23,074 nt of DNA, taken from Ichthyophonus hoferi (taxonomy: Eukaryota > Opisthokonta > Ichthyosporea > Ichthyophonida > Ichthyophonidae). Shown here piece by piece: positions 1 through 8,690 of this stretch; positions within the stretch are counted from its first letter, which is position 1; each line of letters opens with the position of its first letter. The notes under the pieces were generated by a model. It worked only from the letters and a program-made list of their open reading frames with translations, did no database searches and had not been told where the DNA came from. Both the position numbers and the translations under genes were made by a program. Location of the stretch: contig NAOQ01000693.1 in the NCBI GenBank assembly GCA_002751075.1, forward strand, positions 10,391 to 33,464, given 5' to 3'.

Positions 1-2
1 AC

Positions 3-197
3 CCGAAAGGGATTTCTATGGAGAAATGGTCTAAAGACTCAACTGGTGACATGGTCATCAGTGACGTCTCAAACCGCACTCGGGTGCAATTTTTTCAATC
101 TCAGAAGAGGCTTCTTAGCCAAACTGAAATAACTGATTCCTTACAGAAAAAGACTAGAGTTATGGTCTCTTCCGATTCAACTGATAACAAAACATAA
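3..197 (+). CDS. Internal fragment of an unrecognised protein (EKWxKDS family, copy 1)
   Basis: An open stretch of 64 codons runs in from the window edge. It is hydrophilic and contains EKWSKDSTG, then VISDVSNRTRVQF, then a Lys/Ser/Asp-rich end. The same pattern (EKWxKDSxG, VIxDVxNxTRxQF, then K-x-LL-x-Q) recurs at 6191-6388, with conservative amino-acid differences and many synonymous changes. Two diverged copies that keep a protein pattern argue that this was real coding sequence. I do not recognise the family. It could be a host gene family or the product of a mobile element. No start codon is visible because the beginning lies outside the window. The next open stretch (188-595) overlaps it slightly in another frame; an intron, a shift or a decayed copy cannot be told apart here. 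Confidence 0.5.
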   Translation, partial: PKGISMEKWSKDSTGDMVISDVSNRTRVQFFQSQKRLLSQTEITDSLQKKTRVMVSSDSTDNKT

Positions 198-595
198 CAG
201 AAAAAGCAGCAACTACCGGACAGATTTTCCCGCTCTCTAATGTATCTCTCCCAGCCAAACCTTCTTCATCTTCAAGCAGGGAAAAATCTATCATGTCCTC
301 TAATTCCAATTCATTAAAATTGACAAGCTTCGAGAACTTTACTAAGATTGACGAGGAGGCTTCTGACCGAGTTACTAAAGCACAGCATCTTAGCGACGTT
401 TTCACTGCTTCAACAACTGCAAAAGAATCCAATCCTTCTCATACACCCATTGTGCCACAGCGTACCTCATTGGCTCTACCATCAGATAAACCATCAACCA
501 ACACGTCATTTTTTCCTCAACATACTGCAAGTATGTCTGCATTACTGCAGAAAGAGAATTTCTACAATGGTGCATCGTTCAGTCAAGCTTACTGA
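188..595 (+). CDS. Ser/Thr/Asn-rich C-terminal region of the same unrecognised gene
   Basis: About 135 codons are open here, with an internal ATG at 293 and a TGA stop at 593-595. The product is of low complexity: a run of Ser near the start (KPSSSSS), a short acidic/amphipathic patch (ENFTKIDEEASDR), then a long Ser/Thr/Pro/Gln-rich tail ending NGASFSQAY. It has no predicted membrane segment, Cys/His cluster or catalytic motif. It lies directly after the EKWxKDS-type stretch, and an AATAAA follows 45 bases after the stop, so it probably forms the C-terminal half of that gene. The function is unknown. Disordered tails of this kind occur in regulatory proteins and in transposon proteins alike. 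Confidence is moderate that it is coding and low for any role. Confidence 0.45.
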   Translation, partial: QNITEKAATTGQIFPLSNVSLPAKPSSSSSREKSIMSSNSNSLKLTSFENFTKIDEEASDRVTKAQHLSDVFTASTTAKESNPSHTPIVPQRTSLALPSDKPSTNTSFFPQHTASMSALLQKENFYNGASFSQAY

Positions 596-640
596 GCACA
601 CTATGCTGAATGGAGTGAAAACGCAGTCTTACCTTAACGT

Positions 641-646
641 AATAAA
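641..646 (+). other. Candidate polyadenylation signal AATAAA
   Basis: A canonical AATAAA hexamer lies 45 bases past the TGA that ends the 188-595 reading frame, and AT-rich DNA follows. The spacing fits a eukaryotic 3' end. The hexamer is common in AT-rich DNA, so this is only suggestive. Confidence 0.35.
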
Positions 647-853
647 CCACTTTATTTTGCATTACTTTATGTATATAATTATGAATATAAAATGTAATAC
701 CTTAGTATTTTATTTATATGGCTATTACCTGTAAATATTATAATATAAAAAGCATTTATAATTTTTAATATAGCTTTGCCTGTCGGCATAGCAGACCTCA
801 GTATACTTAATATGGTCCTAGCAAAGATTAAGGCGTCCTAGTAAAGAATGCAG

Positions 854-905
854 ATTAGAGCGGCGGTAAATTAAATTGGGATCTAAACGGAATGCGATTT
901 TGCCC
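854..905 (+). repeat. Solo, diverged copy of the MITE end
   Basis: The stretch starting ATTAGAGCGGCGGTAAATT and running to TGCGATTTTGCCC resembles the inward-reading right end of the adjacent MITE (ATTAGAGCGCGGTAAATTG... TGCGATTTCGTTCCC). It lies just outside the left target duplication. It is therefore either the remnant of an older family member into which the 911-1372 element inserted, or a partial tandem duplication. Confidence 0.6.
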
Positions 906-1377
906 ACTAGATCAGAGCGCGGTAAATTGAATTAGGAACAGCACGGAAACTTCAATTTTGTTCCCGTTTGAAACTAATTTTTAACTTTTTTTTCTCTTAA
1001 GAACTTTTGTACCAAAAACCCTGCTTTTCTATTAAAAACTTTCAATATTTTTTAACCATATTATAGAACTTAAACCCGAAACTCTAAATCATAAACGCTA
1101 ACCCTGAACCTAACTTAAACCCTAGGTTAGATTTTGGGGTTTAGGCTCTAGAATAGTATCTAAGGTTTAAGTTAGGTTCAGGGTTAGCGTTTATGATTTA
1201 GAGTTTAGGGTTAAAGTTCTATAATATGGTTAAAAAATATTGAACGTTTTTAATAGAAAAGCGGGGTTTTTGGTACGGAAGTCCTTGAGAGAATAAAAAG
1301 TTAAAAATTAGTCTCAAACGGGAACGAAATCGCAGTTTCCGTGGCTCCTAATTCAATTTACCGCGCTCTAATACTAG
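906..1377. mobile_element. Foldback MITE (911-1372) with ACTAG target duplications
   Basis: The element is almost one large palindrome. The left arm, from 911 (ATCAGAGCGCGGTAAATTG), matches the reverse complement of the right arm ending at 1372 (ATTAGAGCGCGGTAAATTG) over about 210 bases, at roughly 90% or better by eye. The centre at about 1125-1165 is unpaired. ACTAG at 906-910 and again at 1373-1377 forms a 5-bp target duplication. There is no coding capacity. Near the centre the arms carry repeated CCCTAA/TTAGGG-like words (AACCCTGAACCTAACTTAAACCCTA), which resemble degenerate telomere repeat. It fits a non-autonomous DNA transposon (MITE) moved by an unknown transposase. Its RNA would fold into a long hairpin. 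High arm identity and an intact duplication suggest a fairly recent insertion. Confidence 0.9.
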
Positions 1378-2100
1378 CACCAAAACTAGTTATTGGATCT
1401 ATGGTGAACTCCCACGGTTGAGCGGTGAGCCAATTGATGTTCTAATCTCATTATACCAAGATAAAAAGTAAATATTTGTAAGTAGCACCGCTAATCATAA
1501 TCGGCTCAGTCGAGCATCGTTAGCTAATCCATTATGTTATGTTATGTGCTTGCATATCATGTATTGACAACTTTGATAGTAGATTAATTTTAAATGATGA
1601 ATTTATGAAAGAACACAGATCGTCATTTATAAGCCAATATACTGGTCGTATTTAATTTACATGTATGTATATTTATTATAGTATCGCCCACAGCTCTAAG
1701 ATTATCATTGCGATCCGTGTACACATGCCATTATGTGTTTCAAAAAAATATGCTGGAGTTATAAATACTAACTTTAAAAAATTTCTATGTTGATTTTACG
1801 TATGATGTTATTGAAAGTCCTTTCCATTGTGTAACATTCTTGAAATACACTTATTATGATTTTATTATTTATTTAAAGGCCTTCCTCTGGTAGATGTGGA
1901 ATAAGATGTGCCTTATTGAAAAATATATATCACTGAGATCCTCAAACTAATGATTAAAAAATATTATGATTTACAGCAAATCAAAATTAAAAATAAACAT
2001 ATATCCTTTTATTTATTGTAGAAATTTTATATAAAGTGACTGTAAAACAACAGTTACACAGACATGGTTTAATACAACTCAATTAATAGCCTTTACTCAA
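1378..2100. other. AT-rich intergenic DNA, nothing recognised
   Basis: I see no long open frame, tandem repeat or RNA gene on either strand. Composition is strongly AT-rich, with many in-frame stops. Confidence 0.6.
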
Positions 2101-2109
2101 AAGCTGCTT

Positions 2110-2686
2110 TATATTTTTATAACGTGTTTAGAGTTTTAGCGCCGTAAAATATAACAAAGGGGAAAGCAAATGTATACAATTTCCTGGAAATAGTATATAA
2201 AGACATAAAGATTATATAAAAATAGTATAGAGTATGCGTAGTACATTTGTTTAGTCTGGTCTTTATTATTAGTTGTTTCTGTCTCTTTTGTCCTTTCCGC
2301 AACACTTCTTGATCATGCGTGTCAATTTGGACGTCGGTTCATCAATGTTGATGGAGCCAGTGGTAAGAAGTGCAATTCACAGAAGATCTCCGAGAGGAGA
2401 AGCACTAGAATTATGTTATCTTTCTTATTCATAATGATCTAATGTATCCTAATGTGATTGGCTGTGTAACTAACTATTTCATTTAGTATGAGTGTCTTGT
2501 ATTCTATGAAATTGACCAATAAATATATCTATTATAAGGATGTAATTAACTAATAATTTTCCAATTGCTGCATGATGTGCTTGTTATTAGAGTTTGGTTG
2601 ATCTACGTATCGAGTGGTCTTGCAAAATTCATACGACTCATGAAGTGGGATGCATTTACTGGGACAGTCATGAAATATTTTGGACA
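2110..2686 (-). repeat. Copia-family LTR copy
   Basis: On the minus strand it begins TGTCCAAAATATTTCATGAC. It aligns, with divergence, over its whole length to 21712-about 22290 on the plus strand. Shared landmarks include AACATTGATGAACCGA, the run ending ACTCTATACTATTTTTATAT and CTAAACAC near the far end. A third piece lies at 16085-16236. All three agree up to the TGTCC end and then diverge, which marks the true LTR edge. The far edge (about 2095-2130) is less certain. Confidence 0.8.
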
Positions 2687-2890
2687 GCCTTCAAATTCAA
2701 GTTCTTTCATAGAATAAAAATAATAAACAAGATAACCTTAATTGAGCACGTTTTCAATTGAAGTAGTTTATTTCATCCACTTGGGGGTATTCGAAACTCA
2801 ATTGGGATACTTTATCAAGTTTCCCATTCGGTAATAATCATTATAAATGTACACTCCTCCTACATCTCCACATACCTGTGGGAATGTTAC
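2687..2890 (-). other. Copia 1 segment between RNase H end and LTR, with polypurine run
   Basis: On the minus strand a purine-rich run, GGAGATGTAGGAGGAG (2869-2854), is followed at once by TGTACA. That is the usual arrangement of a polypurine tract before an LTR. The recognised LTR-family edge is nevertheless 167 bases further on, at 2686. Either this is 3' untranslated sequence, or the element's own LTR starts at 2853 and another LTR lies within or behind it. Confidence 0.45.
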
Positions 2891-3487
2891 CTACTCATCA
2901 AGACCTAACTTCAAATAAGCATTCATGTACTGTGCAGGGGCTAGAGCCTTGGTGAGGATGCCTGCTCTCTGGTCGTGTGTTAAAATTGGTTTTATCTCGA
3001 CATCTCCGTTCCTTACTGCCCTCTTGATATATTGGTACTTTACACAGATGTGTTTAGTGTTCTTAGTAATACCGTTGTTTTTAGAAATCTTTATTGCAGA
3101 TTGATTGTCTTCAAAAATGGGTACTGAACCTAATTGAATACCAATACTTTCCAACACACTGGACATCCACACAATCTCATAAACACCTGCACTGAGTGCA
3201 ATGTAATCAGCTTCTGTGCTGAATGAGGCTACTATAAATTGTTTCTTGCTAAACCTTGACATTGGTGTGTCATTGAAAAACAATATGCATTCAATTGTTG
3301 ACTTGCTGGTTGTCATGTCTTCGGCGTAATCAGCATCTACATAAGCCTTAAGGTCCATGGGTGGCTTATGATAAACTAGACCTATATCTGGGGAAAAGTT
3401 GAAAGACACCATTACATGGAGGAGTATTTTCCAGTGGGATTGTAAGGGATTGGGAGAAAAACGCCCCAGGTAGCTGACAACAAACAC
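2891..3487 (-). pseudogene. Copia 1 RNase H and C-terminal part of pol
   Basis: This minus-strand stretch carries the copia RNase H pattern: YVDADYAEDMTTSKST, then FSKKQ, then STEADYIALS, then EDNQSAIKI, and a C-terminal HICVKYQYI block leading to a GILTKAL end. The family's role is to degrade the RNA strand during reverse transcription. It ends at the last pol codon before the polypurine run. It is a fossil part of the 2110-7350 element. Confidence 0.88.
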
Positions 3488-3743
3488 TGTGTCTGGTCTT
3501 ATTAGCCTGGATATTCACAGGAGGCACTCCACCACTTTCTGGTAATCTCTGATATCACATCTTGCGGTCAATTCTGTATCTTGGTCTAGATCTGACACGT
3601 AGTTGGAAAAGATGGGGACGTGGTCCTCTTAACACCTTCCATGTTGTATAACTTTAACATCTCCTTGGTGCATCCCTCCTGTGTTAAGTGTATAAACCCT
3701 TGACTGTCCTTCCAATGATATCTCAAAAACTCTGCCAGAAATC

Positions 3744-4250
3744 CTATATTCTTGGTATCAAATCTGCTTTCATGCTGTAAATTAGTGTCCTGGCAGCTGG
3801 CTTATTGTTAAACACAATGAACATGTCATTAACATAAATACATACTACAAGAAGGCATGAAATATACCATGGGAAACAAATGGGCATGGATCTGCATTGA
3901 TTGGGTAAAAGTGTTGCTATGATAGGAATGCAGCTAAATTGCACTGCCATACTAAAGCAAATTTTTTGAGTCTGTATAATGATCTCTGAGGCTTGAACAC
4001 CCTTTCAGAAAAGTCAGAGTCTTCAAAACCTTCTGAATGATGCATATATATGCTTTCTTCCAGTTTCCCCGTTAAGATAGGCCCCAACTATATCGAGTTG
4101 TACCACCTCCAGGTCCCTTGATGTTGCAAGAGCTAGAAGAAATTGTATGGTTGTCAAGGAGCAAACTGGGGACTCTATGTAAAAATAATCAATGTTTTCC
4201 CATTGGTAATTTTCCTTAACTACAGGTTGTGCTATGTGTTGTGTGACGTT
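3744..4250 (-). pseudogene. Copia 1 reverse transcriptase remnant
   Basis: Minus-strand blocks match copia RT (RVT_2) in order: a PVCSLTTIQFLLALA block, VQLDIVGAYLNGE, then a VVCIYV-type active-site region followed by a KPAA segment. They lie between the integrase and RNase H remnants, as expected. The pieces are eroded, and the RT N-terminal part (about 4251-4660) is barely readable. Confidence 0.8.
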
Positions 4251-4660
4251 CTCATAGTTTTCTTGTTGGATATTGAAAACTTACGGGGGCTTCAACGTAG
4301 GTTCTCCTTTTGGTTTATCTACTATATTCCAAGTGAAATTATTAGATAACAACTTCATTTCTTGCTACATCGCAGCTTCCTATTGTGGCAATTGTGGAGA
4401 TTTCATAGCTGCACAAACCAACTTGGAAACAACCTGGCCATATAAATTGAACTCTGTTGTTGAATATGCCCTATGGATTGAGGGGCTGTTTGTTTGATAT
4501 TGCTGGTCAGATGTTGTAGTTGAGGGCGCATACTTGTTTTACTTATTAACATTTTTGATTTCTCTGCATCATCACCTTCTTCTTCATTTTAGCTCTTTTT
4601 AATTTTACCCCTCCTGGAAACCTTGCTTATTTCTTCCCTGTATCTATTGCTTGACTCCTC

Positions 4661-5089
4661 CTAAGTTGTCGTTTCCTTCAAATACCTTTCTGAAAGTGTA
4701 AGGATCTTTACTACCCTAATAGTGACTTTGAATCTATAAGTGGGCCTACCCCTGCAAGCAAGATGCCTTGGGTGTTTTTCAGCATAGGAAAAGCTGGTCT
4801 CTAGAAATTTGACATTCCTCTCGATTATGACCAGCTTTGACTCGGTATTTAATAATATGTAGGCTTTTTGGTTCTTCTGATTCCCCAGCATCATGTCTTC
4901 TTATCCTGAGGAGATAAGCTTATTGGGCTTTTCTTTCTTATAAAAATATTTGCATCCAAATGCTCCGAGCCTGTTGAAAGAGGTGGTAATTTGATGCCAC
5001 AAATCCCATGGTATGATGGACTTTGGTAAGCTCCTGGTTGGCAGTGTATTTAGAGTAAAAGCTGCCGTTTTGATGGCTTCAGTCCACAA
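4661..5089 (-). pseudogene. Copia 1 integrase C-terminal half
   Basis: Two adjacent minus-strand stretches carry typical copia integrase-tail motifs: WTEAIKTAAFTLNTLPTRSL with FGCKYF (5089-4901), and NQKAYILLNTESKLVIIERN with VKFLE (4894-4661). In the family this segment follows the catalytic core and precedes RT. It is part of the same fossil. Confidence 0.85.
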
Positions 5090-5119
5090 ATTTTGAGAAA
5101 GACCACTCTCAATCCGTGC

Positions 5120-5438
5120 ACTTCATATCATGGTGAACAAGGTCTGGGTCATCCTTTTGTTTAGCCCATTCTGCTCAGGATGATATGGAACAGTGATTTG
5201 GTAATGAATACTGTGTGTTTCTAAGTAAGATGAGAATCTAGATTTGAAATACTCTAAACCACTATCAGTAACCAAAATTGCCATTGGTTCGTCATTTAAT
5301 ACTGTGGCATAGGTGTGGTATTGTTTAAAAAGCCCAAACATATACGATTTCTTTCTTAATAAATACACTTGAACGTAATGTGAGTATTCATCTATGAAGG
5401 TTACTGCATATTCAAAACCTGTGTTGAAGGGCAAGTAT
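5120..5438 (-). pseudogene. Copia 1 integrase core, broken by an insertion
   Basis: The minus-strand stretch reads as an rve-type integrase core: FEYAVTFIDEYSHYVQVYLL, then TDSGLEYF, then PYHPEQNGLNKR. The upstream part of the integrase lies beyond the 5439-6388 insertion, at 6389-6620. It is a fossil. Confidence 0.88.
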
Positions 5439-6393
5439 TGTCCTAGTTTTCATTCAACATATAACATCTTTCAAAATATATGTATACCATAAATGTTTTC
5501 ATCTATTAGTACTAAATCTTAATTGTAGGACAGAACCATTATATGGTATTCTGCGAGTCAGACCTAGTTACATGACCTGCACTTTTTATAATCTTGAACA
5601 AGACTGAAAATAGTTAACCAATGAAATACGTACCTTATCCCACATTCAATTGGATTGGTTGTCAAAAACAAGATATTTTATCAGAGTTAAAACAAGAAGT
5701 AAGTTCTGCTCACCAGATTAATTTGTTTAAGTATTAATTGTATATTCAAACATTGAATACAATAATATTATTAAAAAGTTATAATTAAAGTATGACCGCA
5801 TGTCTGATCTTTGAAGCACGTAATCTTTTGTTGCTACAAGTTATATAAGCTCATGGGGTCAACGACGTTATTGGCACCATAATGAAAACTAAACTTTAGT
5901 ATGCAGTTAATTCTAATTGAAATTGATTAATCAATCTTGACTTAAAACAATACAAGACAATCCAGTATAAGAGCAAGTGCAGGATGATAGTTTTGGTTAT
6001 CTTGGAAACTTAAAAGAACTATGAGTTCTGTTTTAGTACTTATACATTCTTTCTTATTTGCTTATATAATAATTGTATATGCTAATATTAATAAGATATT
6101 ACATACTAAGCTAAATTTCCATTAAATCAACACCTTGGCTTACTATTACGAATACGCAGTTTATTCAAATTATTATATTTACATGTAGCTATGTGGAAAT
6201 TCCCATATTTGGAACCAAATAAAAACATGAACAAGACCACCCCAAAGGGTTCTCATAGAGAAAAATGGCCTAAAGACTCATCTGGTGAATTAGTTATAGG
6301 TGATGTCTTGAACTACACTCGGATGCAATTTCCTAAATCTGAAAAGTGGCTTCTTAACCAACTAAACTCTCGGATTCCTTACAACCTGAGTAT
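5434..6393 (+). mobile_element. 950-bp insertion (5439-6388) in copia 1, flanked by AGTAT, carrying a gene fragment
   Basis: Integrase similarity on the minus strand stops at 6389 and resumes at 5438. The intervening 950 bases are unrelated to copia. AGTAT occurs at both edges (5434-5438 and 6389-6393), which fits a 5-bp target duplication. The insert begins TGTCCTAGTTTTC and ends CTTACAACCTG. I see no terminal inverted repeats, no Helitron CTRR end and no poly(A) tail. The left 750 bases are AT-rich noncoding DNA. The right 200 bases are an EKWxKDS-type coding fragment that stops exactly at the junction. The transposition class is undetermined. It post-dates the copia insertion. Confidence 0.7.
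6191..6388 (+). CDS. Truncated gene fragment, EKWxKDS family copy 2
   Basis: From ATG at 6191 (MWKFPYLEPNKNMNK) the frame runs through PKG, EKWPKDSSG, VIGDVLNYTRMQF and EKWLLNQLN to the insertion edge. It then reads on by accident through antisense copia to 6577. From about 6239 to 6385 it matches copy 1 at the window start (3-150) in both DNA and protein pattern. It shows what the N-terminal side of this unrecognised protein may look like, though the frame is also open upstream of this ATG. It is likely non-functional here: it lacks the Ser-rich C-terminal half and sits inside a mobile element. No function can be assigned. Confidence 0.6.
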
Positions 6394-6620
6394 GACCTGC
6401 ATAAAGGTCCAACTAGGTTTGAATGTATTTTTTGTAGTACTCTGGTTGCTCGATCTATTTGGCTTTGGACATATAGCATGCTACACATCCTTGATCTTTT
6501 TGGCTGACTCCAGGTTGTTTGTCATTGCCAAAGCAAGATACATGTTGGCTGGGCTAGGATGCATAAGCCTTAAATGAAGTATTTCATATGCAACTAATCC
6601 TGCATGAGTTTATGTCTATT
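6389..6620 (-). pseudogene. Copia 1 pre-integrase zinc-binding segment
   Basis: Read on the minus strand there is a LMHPSPANMYLALA block, a spaced Cys pair, and then HSNLVGPL. This is the familiar end of the GAG-pre-integrase region just before the integrase core. It abuts the AGTAT-flanked insertion. It is a fossil part of the 2110-7350 element. Confidence 0.75.
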
Positions 6621-6635
6621 TGGCTAAATAGGAGT

Positions 6636-7090
6636 CTATTTCCCTATCATCAAGTTGATTTTTGGTTGGTGAATACCATATGATTCCTTCCCGCCAATAA
6701 ATTTTTTAATGACTCCTGGAGGGATCATTGATACATCTAACCTGTAAACAATGCCGTCCTCTTCACCATCTTGCATTTTAATTACACCCTCTCTGTAAAT
6801 TGTGACTTTGTCCTTCACAAATACTGTTGAGATTTCCTTCCTATCCAAAGCTGGATTTGAAAATAAGGTTACTATAAGATCAGGTATGAACAAAACTTTT
6901 TTCAACTAGATTTAATTTACTTTACTTCCCACCTTCAGAGTTTAACAGATACTTCCCATATCTAAAACTGTACTAGTTTGTTCTTTCCTTTACTTCACAT
7001 TTGACCTTCCTGTGGGCAGATGTGTAAATATTTTTAAAAAAAATGAAGATGATGTGAAGCATCACTGTCTAACACAAAACTTTTCTTCTT
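6636..7090 (-). pseudogene. Copia 1 protease and GAG-pre-integrase start
   Basis: The minus strand shows a copia-type aspartic protease signature, FVLDSDASHH (near 7080-7050). It is followed by KVLFIPDLIVTLFS and ALDRKEISTVF with KVTIYREGV, the standard protease-to-integrase linker (6905-6636). Upstream, to about 7350, minus-strand polar sequence probably represents the gag end but is too eroded to assign. It is a fossil. Confidence 0.8.
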
Positions 7091-7350
7091 CAAATTCCAT
7101 GCAGTAACATAGCTTGTAGCTACATAGAATACATGAAACTCGTGTCTAATTTCTCTAAAACGTTCCTGTGAAGTTCTTTCTTACTGTCAGAGGAGAATCC
7201 AATTTTTGTTTTCTTTTTCCACTTACTGATTCAATCTTATTTGTTGTAGGAATAGCCGTCTTCTTTTTAAACCCGATAACGGTGGGAGTTGGTGTCTGTC
7301 TCCTCAAGACCATCATTACTACTTTCTACAAGCGAAACAAAGGGACTTAG

Positions 7351-8210
7351 TCTTTAATATAAAAATTTTACTGCAATAACTCATATAACTGAAATGATAC
7401 AGACCAAGTCTGTGCATACTAGTTATATAGTTGTTGGTCCAGGTTAATACCAGTTGACCTTGTGATACACACCAGACATATGTATATCCTTGTTTAAAAA
7501 TTCTATCGAAATGTGTTATTTACAATATATTTTCTAATGAAAAACCAATTGACACTTCATTGTAGATGTTATTGAATATTTAGAGGTACAATGCAAAACA
7601 AACAATAAACATTATAATCCTGTGCAAGACATCATGAAGTATTCAGCCTAATACTTGTGAGAGCTGAAATGCTTTGACAGGATGTTCTATTTTAAACGTA
7701 GTACCCTGCATTTACTTTTAAGACATGAATTGGATCTATGACTTAATAGAATTACCAGGTTTTGTAATTATGGTAAAATGTGTAAGCTTTCCCTGCTACC
7801 ATGTTGGGAATAATACGTAGAGACCAGAGCGTCCCTGTGACTTATTTGTTTAGGAAGAGATAAAATGCCAAATTGATGAGGGTTTTAACGCGTCCCTTTA
7901 CATATATGGAGTTCATATATCTTAAGGCACATTTTTATTATTAAAAAAGTTAGCAGGACTTGTCTTAAACAGGGTGTATAAGCTATGTGCTATCTGGACT
8001 TCAAACATTTGATCTGAAATGGCTTATGTTTGCAGGATCTCTACAATCGGCTGGTTCAATTTCGATAGATTATCACGGATTATCGTTTAGCACCAATAGA
8101 TTGTACTAATTATTTTCACAGGATAGATAAGCAGTAATAGTTGTCATTAATATTTGCTGGGCCAAAGCGTTCAATGGCTTTTTTTTTACAGCTTATTCCT
8201 TTATGCAAGA
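7351..8210. other. Noncoding, AT-rich; contains the shared block 7399-7650
   Basis: No reading frame is supported. The only structure found is the repeat block listed separately. A 5' LTR for copia 1 would be expected here, but none matching the 3' copy is visible. Confidence 0.55.
7399..7650 (+). repeat. Dispersed repeat block, copy A
   Basis: CAGACCAAGTCTG at 7401, then TTATATAGTTGTTGG and CAGTTGACC, matches the same order at 22321-22382 (CAGACCAAGTCTA, TTATACAGTTGTTGG, CAGCTGACC). The word AGACATCATGAAGTATT follows further on in both places (near 7628 and 22761), at different distances. It lies next to copia sequence in both places, in the same orientation. The family is unknown; it could be part of an LTR or untranslated region of another element. 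Confidence 0.5.
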
Positions 8211-8690
8211 CCGAGCCATCCAAATAAGGGCATGGTATGATTGTATGATTATCGAGATAAGATTAGAAAATCCGAGTGGGTCTTTAATCTTTTATAAATT
8301 GTAAATTGTATTAGCCAATAATAATATTTTGTATTGGTCCCACTTAGGCCATTGCTTATTATCACCCTAAATAAAGGTCAGGAATATATAAAAGGAACAG
8401 AAGCACCTAATAAAAGACAGTTCTCAGGCATCAAAATTAGCGGTTGTCAGTCGTCAGCATTTTACTGTTTACTTTATGTGCTTTATGTTTTTTATATTAT
8501 GTTTATAGTTGTCAAAGAGTTTAAAATAGATTATTCAGATAGCTAACTGGAAGGCCAACTAGTTGAGTCTATCTTTTATTCTTCTTACGATAATAATATT
8601 GTAGCTACATATACACAACCACATTTAGATTACAGTTATTATATACACAATAAATTGCCGAGTAAGGAGTTAAAAGATTCAATGCCCATA
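8211..8690 (+). repeat. Left arm of long inverted repeat pair (LTR-like)
   Basis: This segment matches the reverse complement of 11270-11910. Shared words in order are GAGCxATCCA, GATTATCGAGATAAGAT, ATTAGCCAATAA, GTTCTCAGxCAT, TTATGTGCTTTATGTTTTTT and GATTACAGTTATTATATA. The right arm holds about 190 extra bases. A CCAAT box, a TATA box and an initiator-like TCAG in this order make it look like an LTR promoter rather than a simple transposon end. The family is unknown. It shows moderate divergence from its partner and is treated as a fossil. Confidence 0.7.
8385..8394 (+). promoter_or_regulatory. TATA box inside the left LTR-like arm
   Basis: TATATAAAAG lies 70 bases after an ATTAGCCAATAA (CCAAT-type) word and about 40 bases before GTTCTCAGGCA. 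The CCAAT and TCAG words are conserved in the inverted partner; the TATA is not obvious there. Confidence 0.5.

Larger units (their letters stand above)
2110..7350 (-). mobile_element. Ty1/copia retrotransposon fossil 1 (minus strand)
   Basis: Read on the minus strand, the copia order is protease (about 7090), pre-integrase and integrase (6900 to 4660), reverse transcriptase (about 4250 to 3744), RNase H (3487 to 2891), then a polypurine-like run and an LTR-family copy (2686 to about 2110). The integrase is interrupted by a separate 950-bp insertion (5439-6388). Most of gag and the 5' LTR were not found. The coding region carries more than ten interruptions, so this is an old, broken copy. 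Assignment to Ty1/copia rests on domain order (integrase before RT) and on family motifs in each part. Confidence 0.88.

Noticed and set aside
1085-1230. Interstitial telomere array
   Set aside because: The CCCTAA-like words are irregular, few and mirrored in both arms of the MITE, so they belong to the element rather than to a telomere repeat tract.
4143-4497. Plus-strand open frames over the copia 1 RT region
   Set aside because: They are antisense shadows of the minus-strand RT remnant, which has recognisable family motifs.
6389-6577. C-terminal hydrophobic half of the 128-codon plus frame starting at 6191
   Set aside because: It reads antisense through copia pre-integrase sequence. Only the part before the insertion edge has support.
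8041-8075. Similarity of CGGCTGGTTCAAT to the reverse complement near 11382-11395
   Set aside because: It is not collinear with the main inverted repeat, and the match is short enough to be chance.
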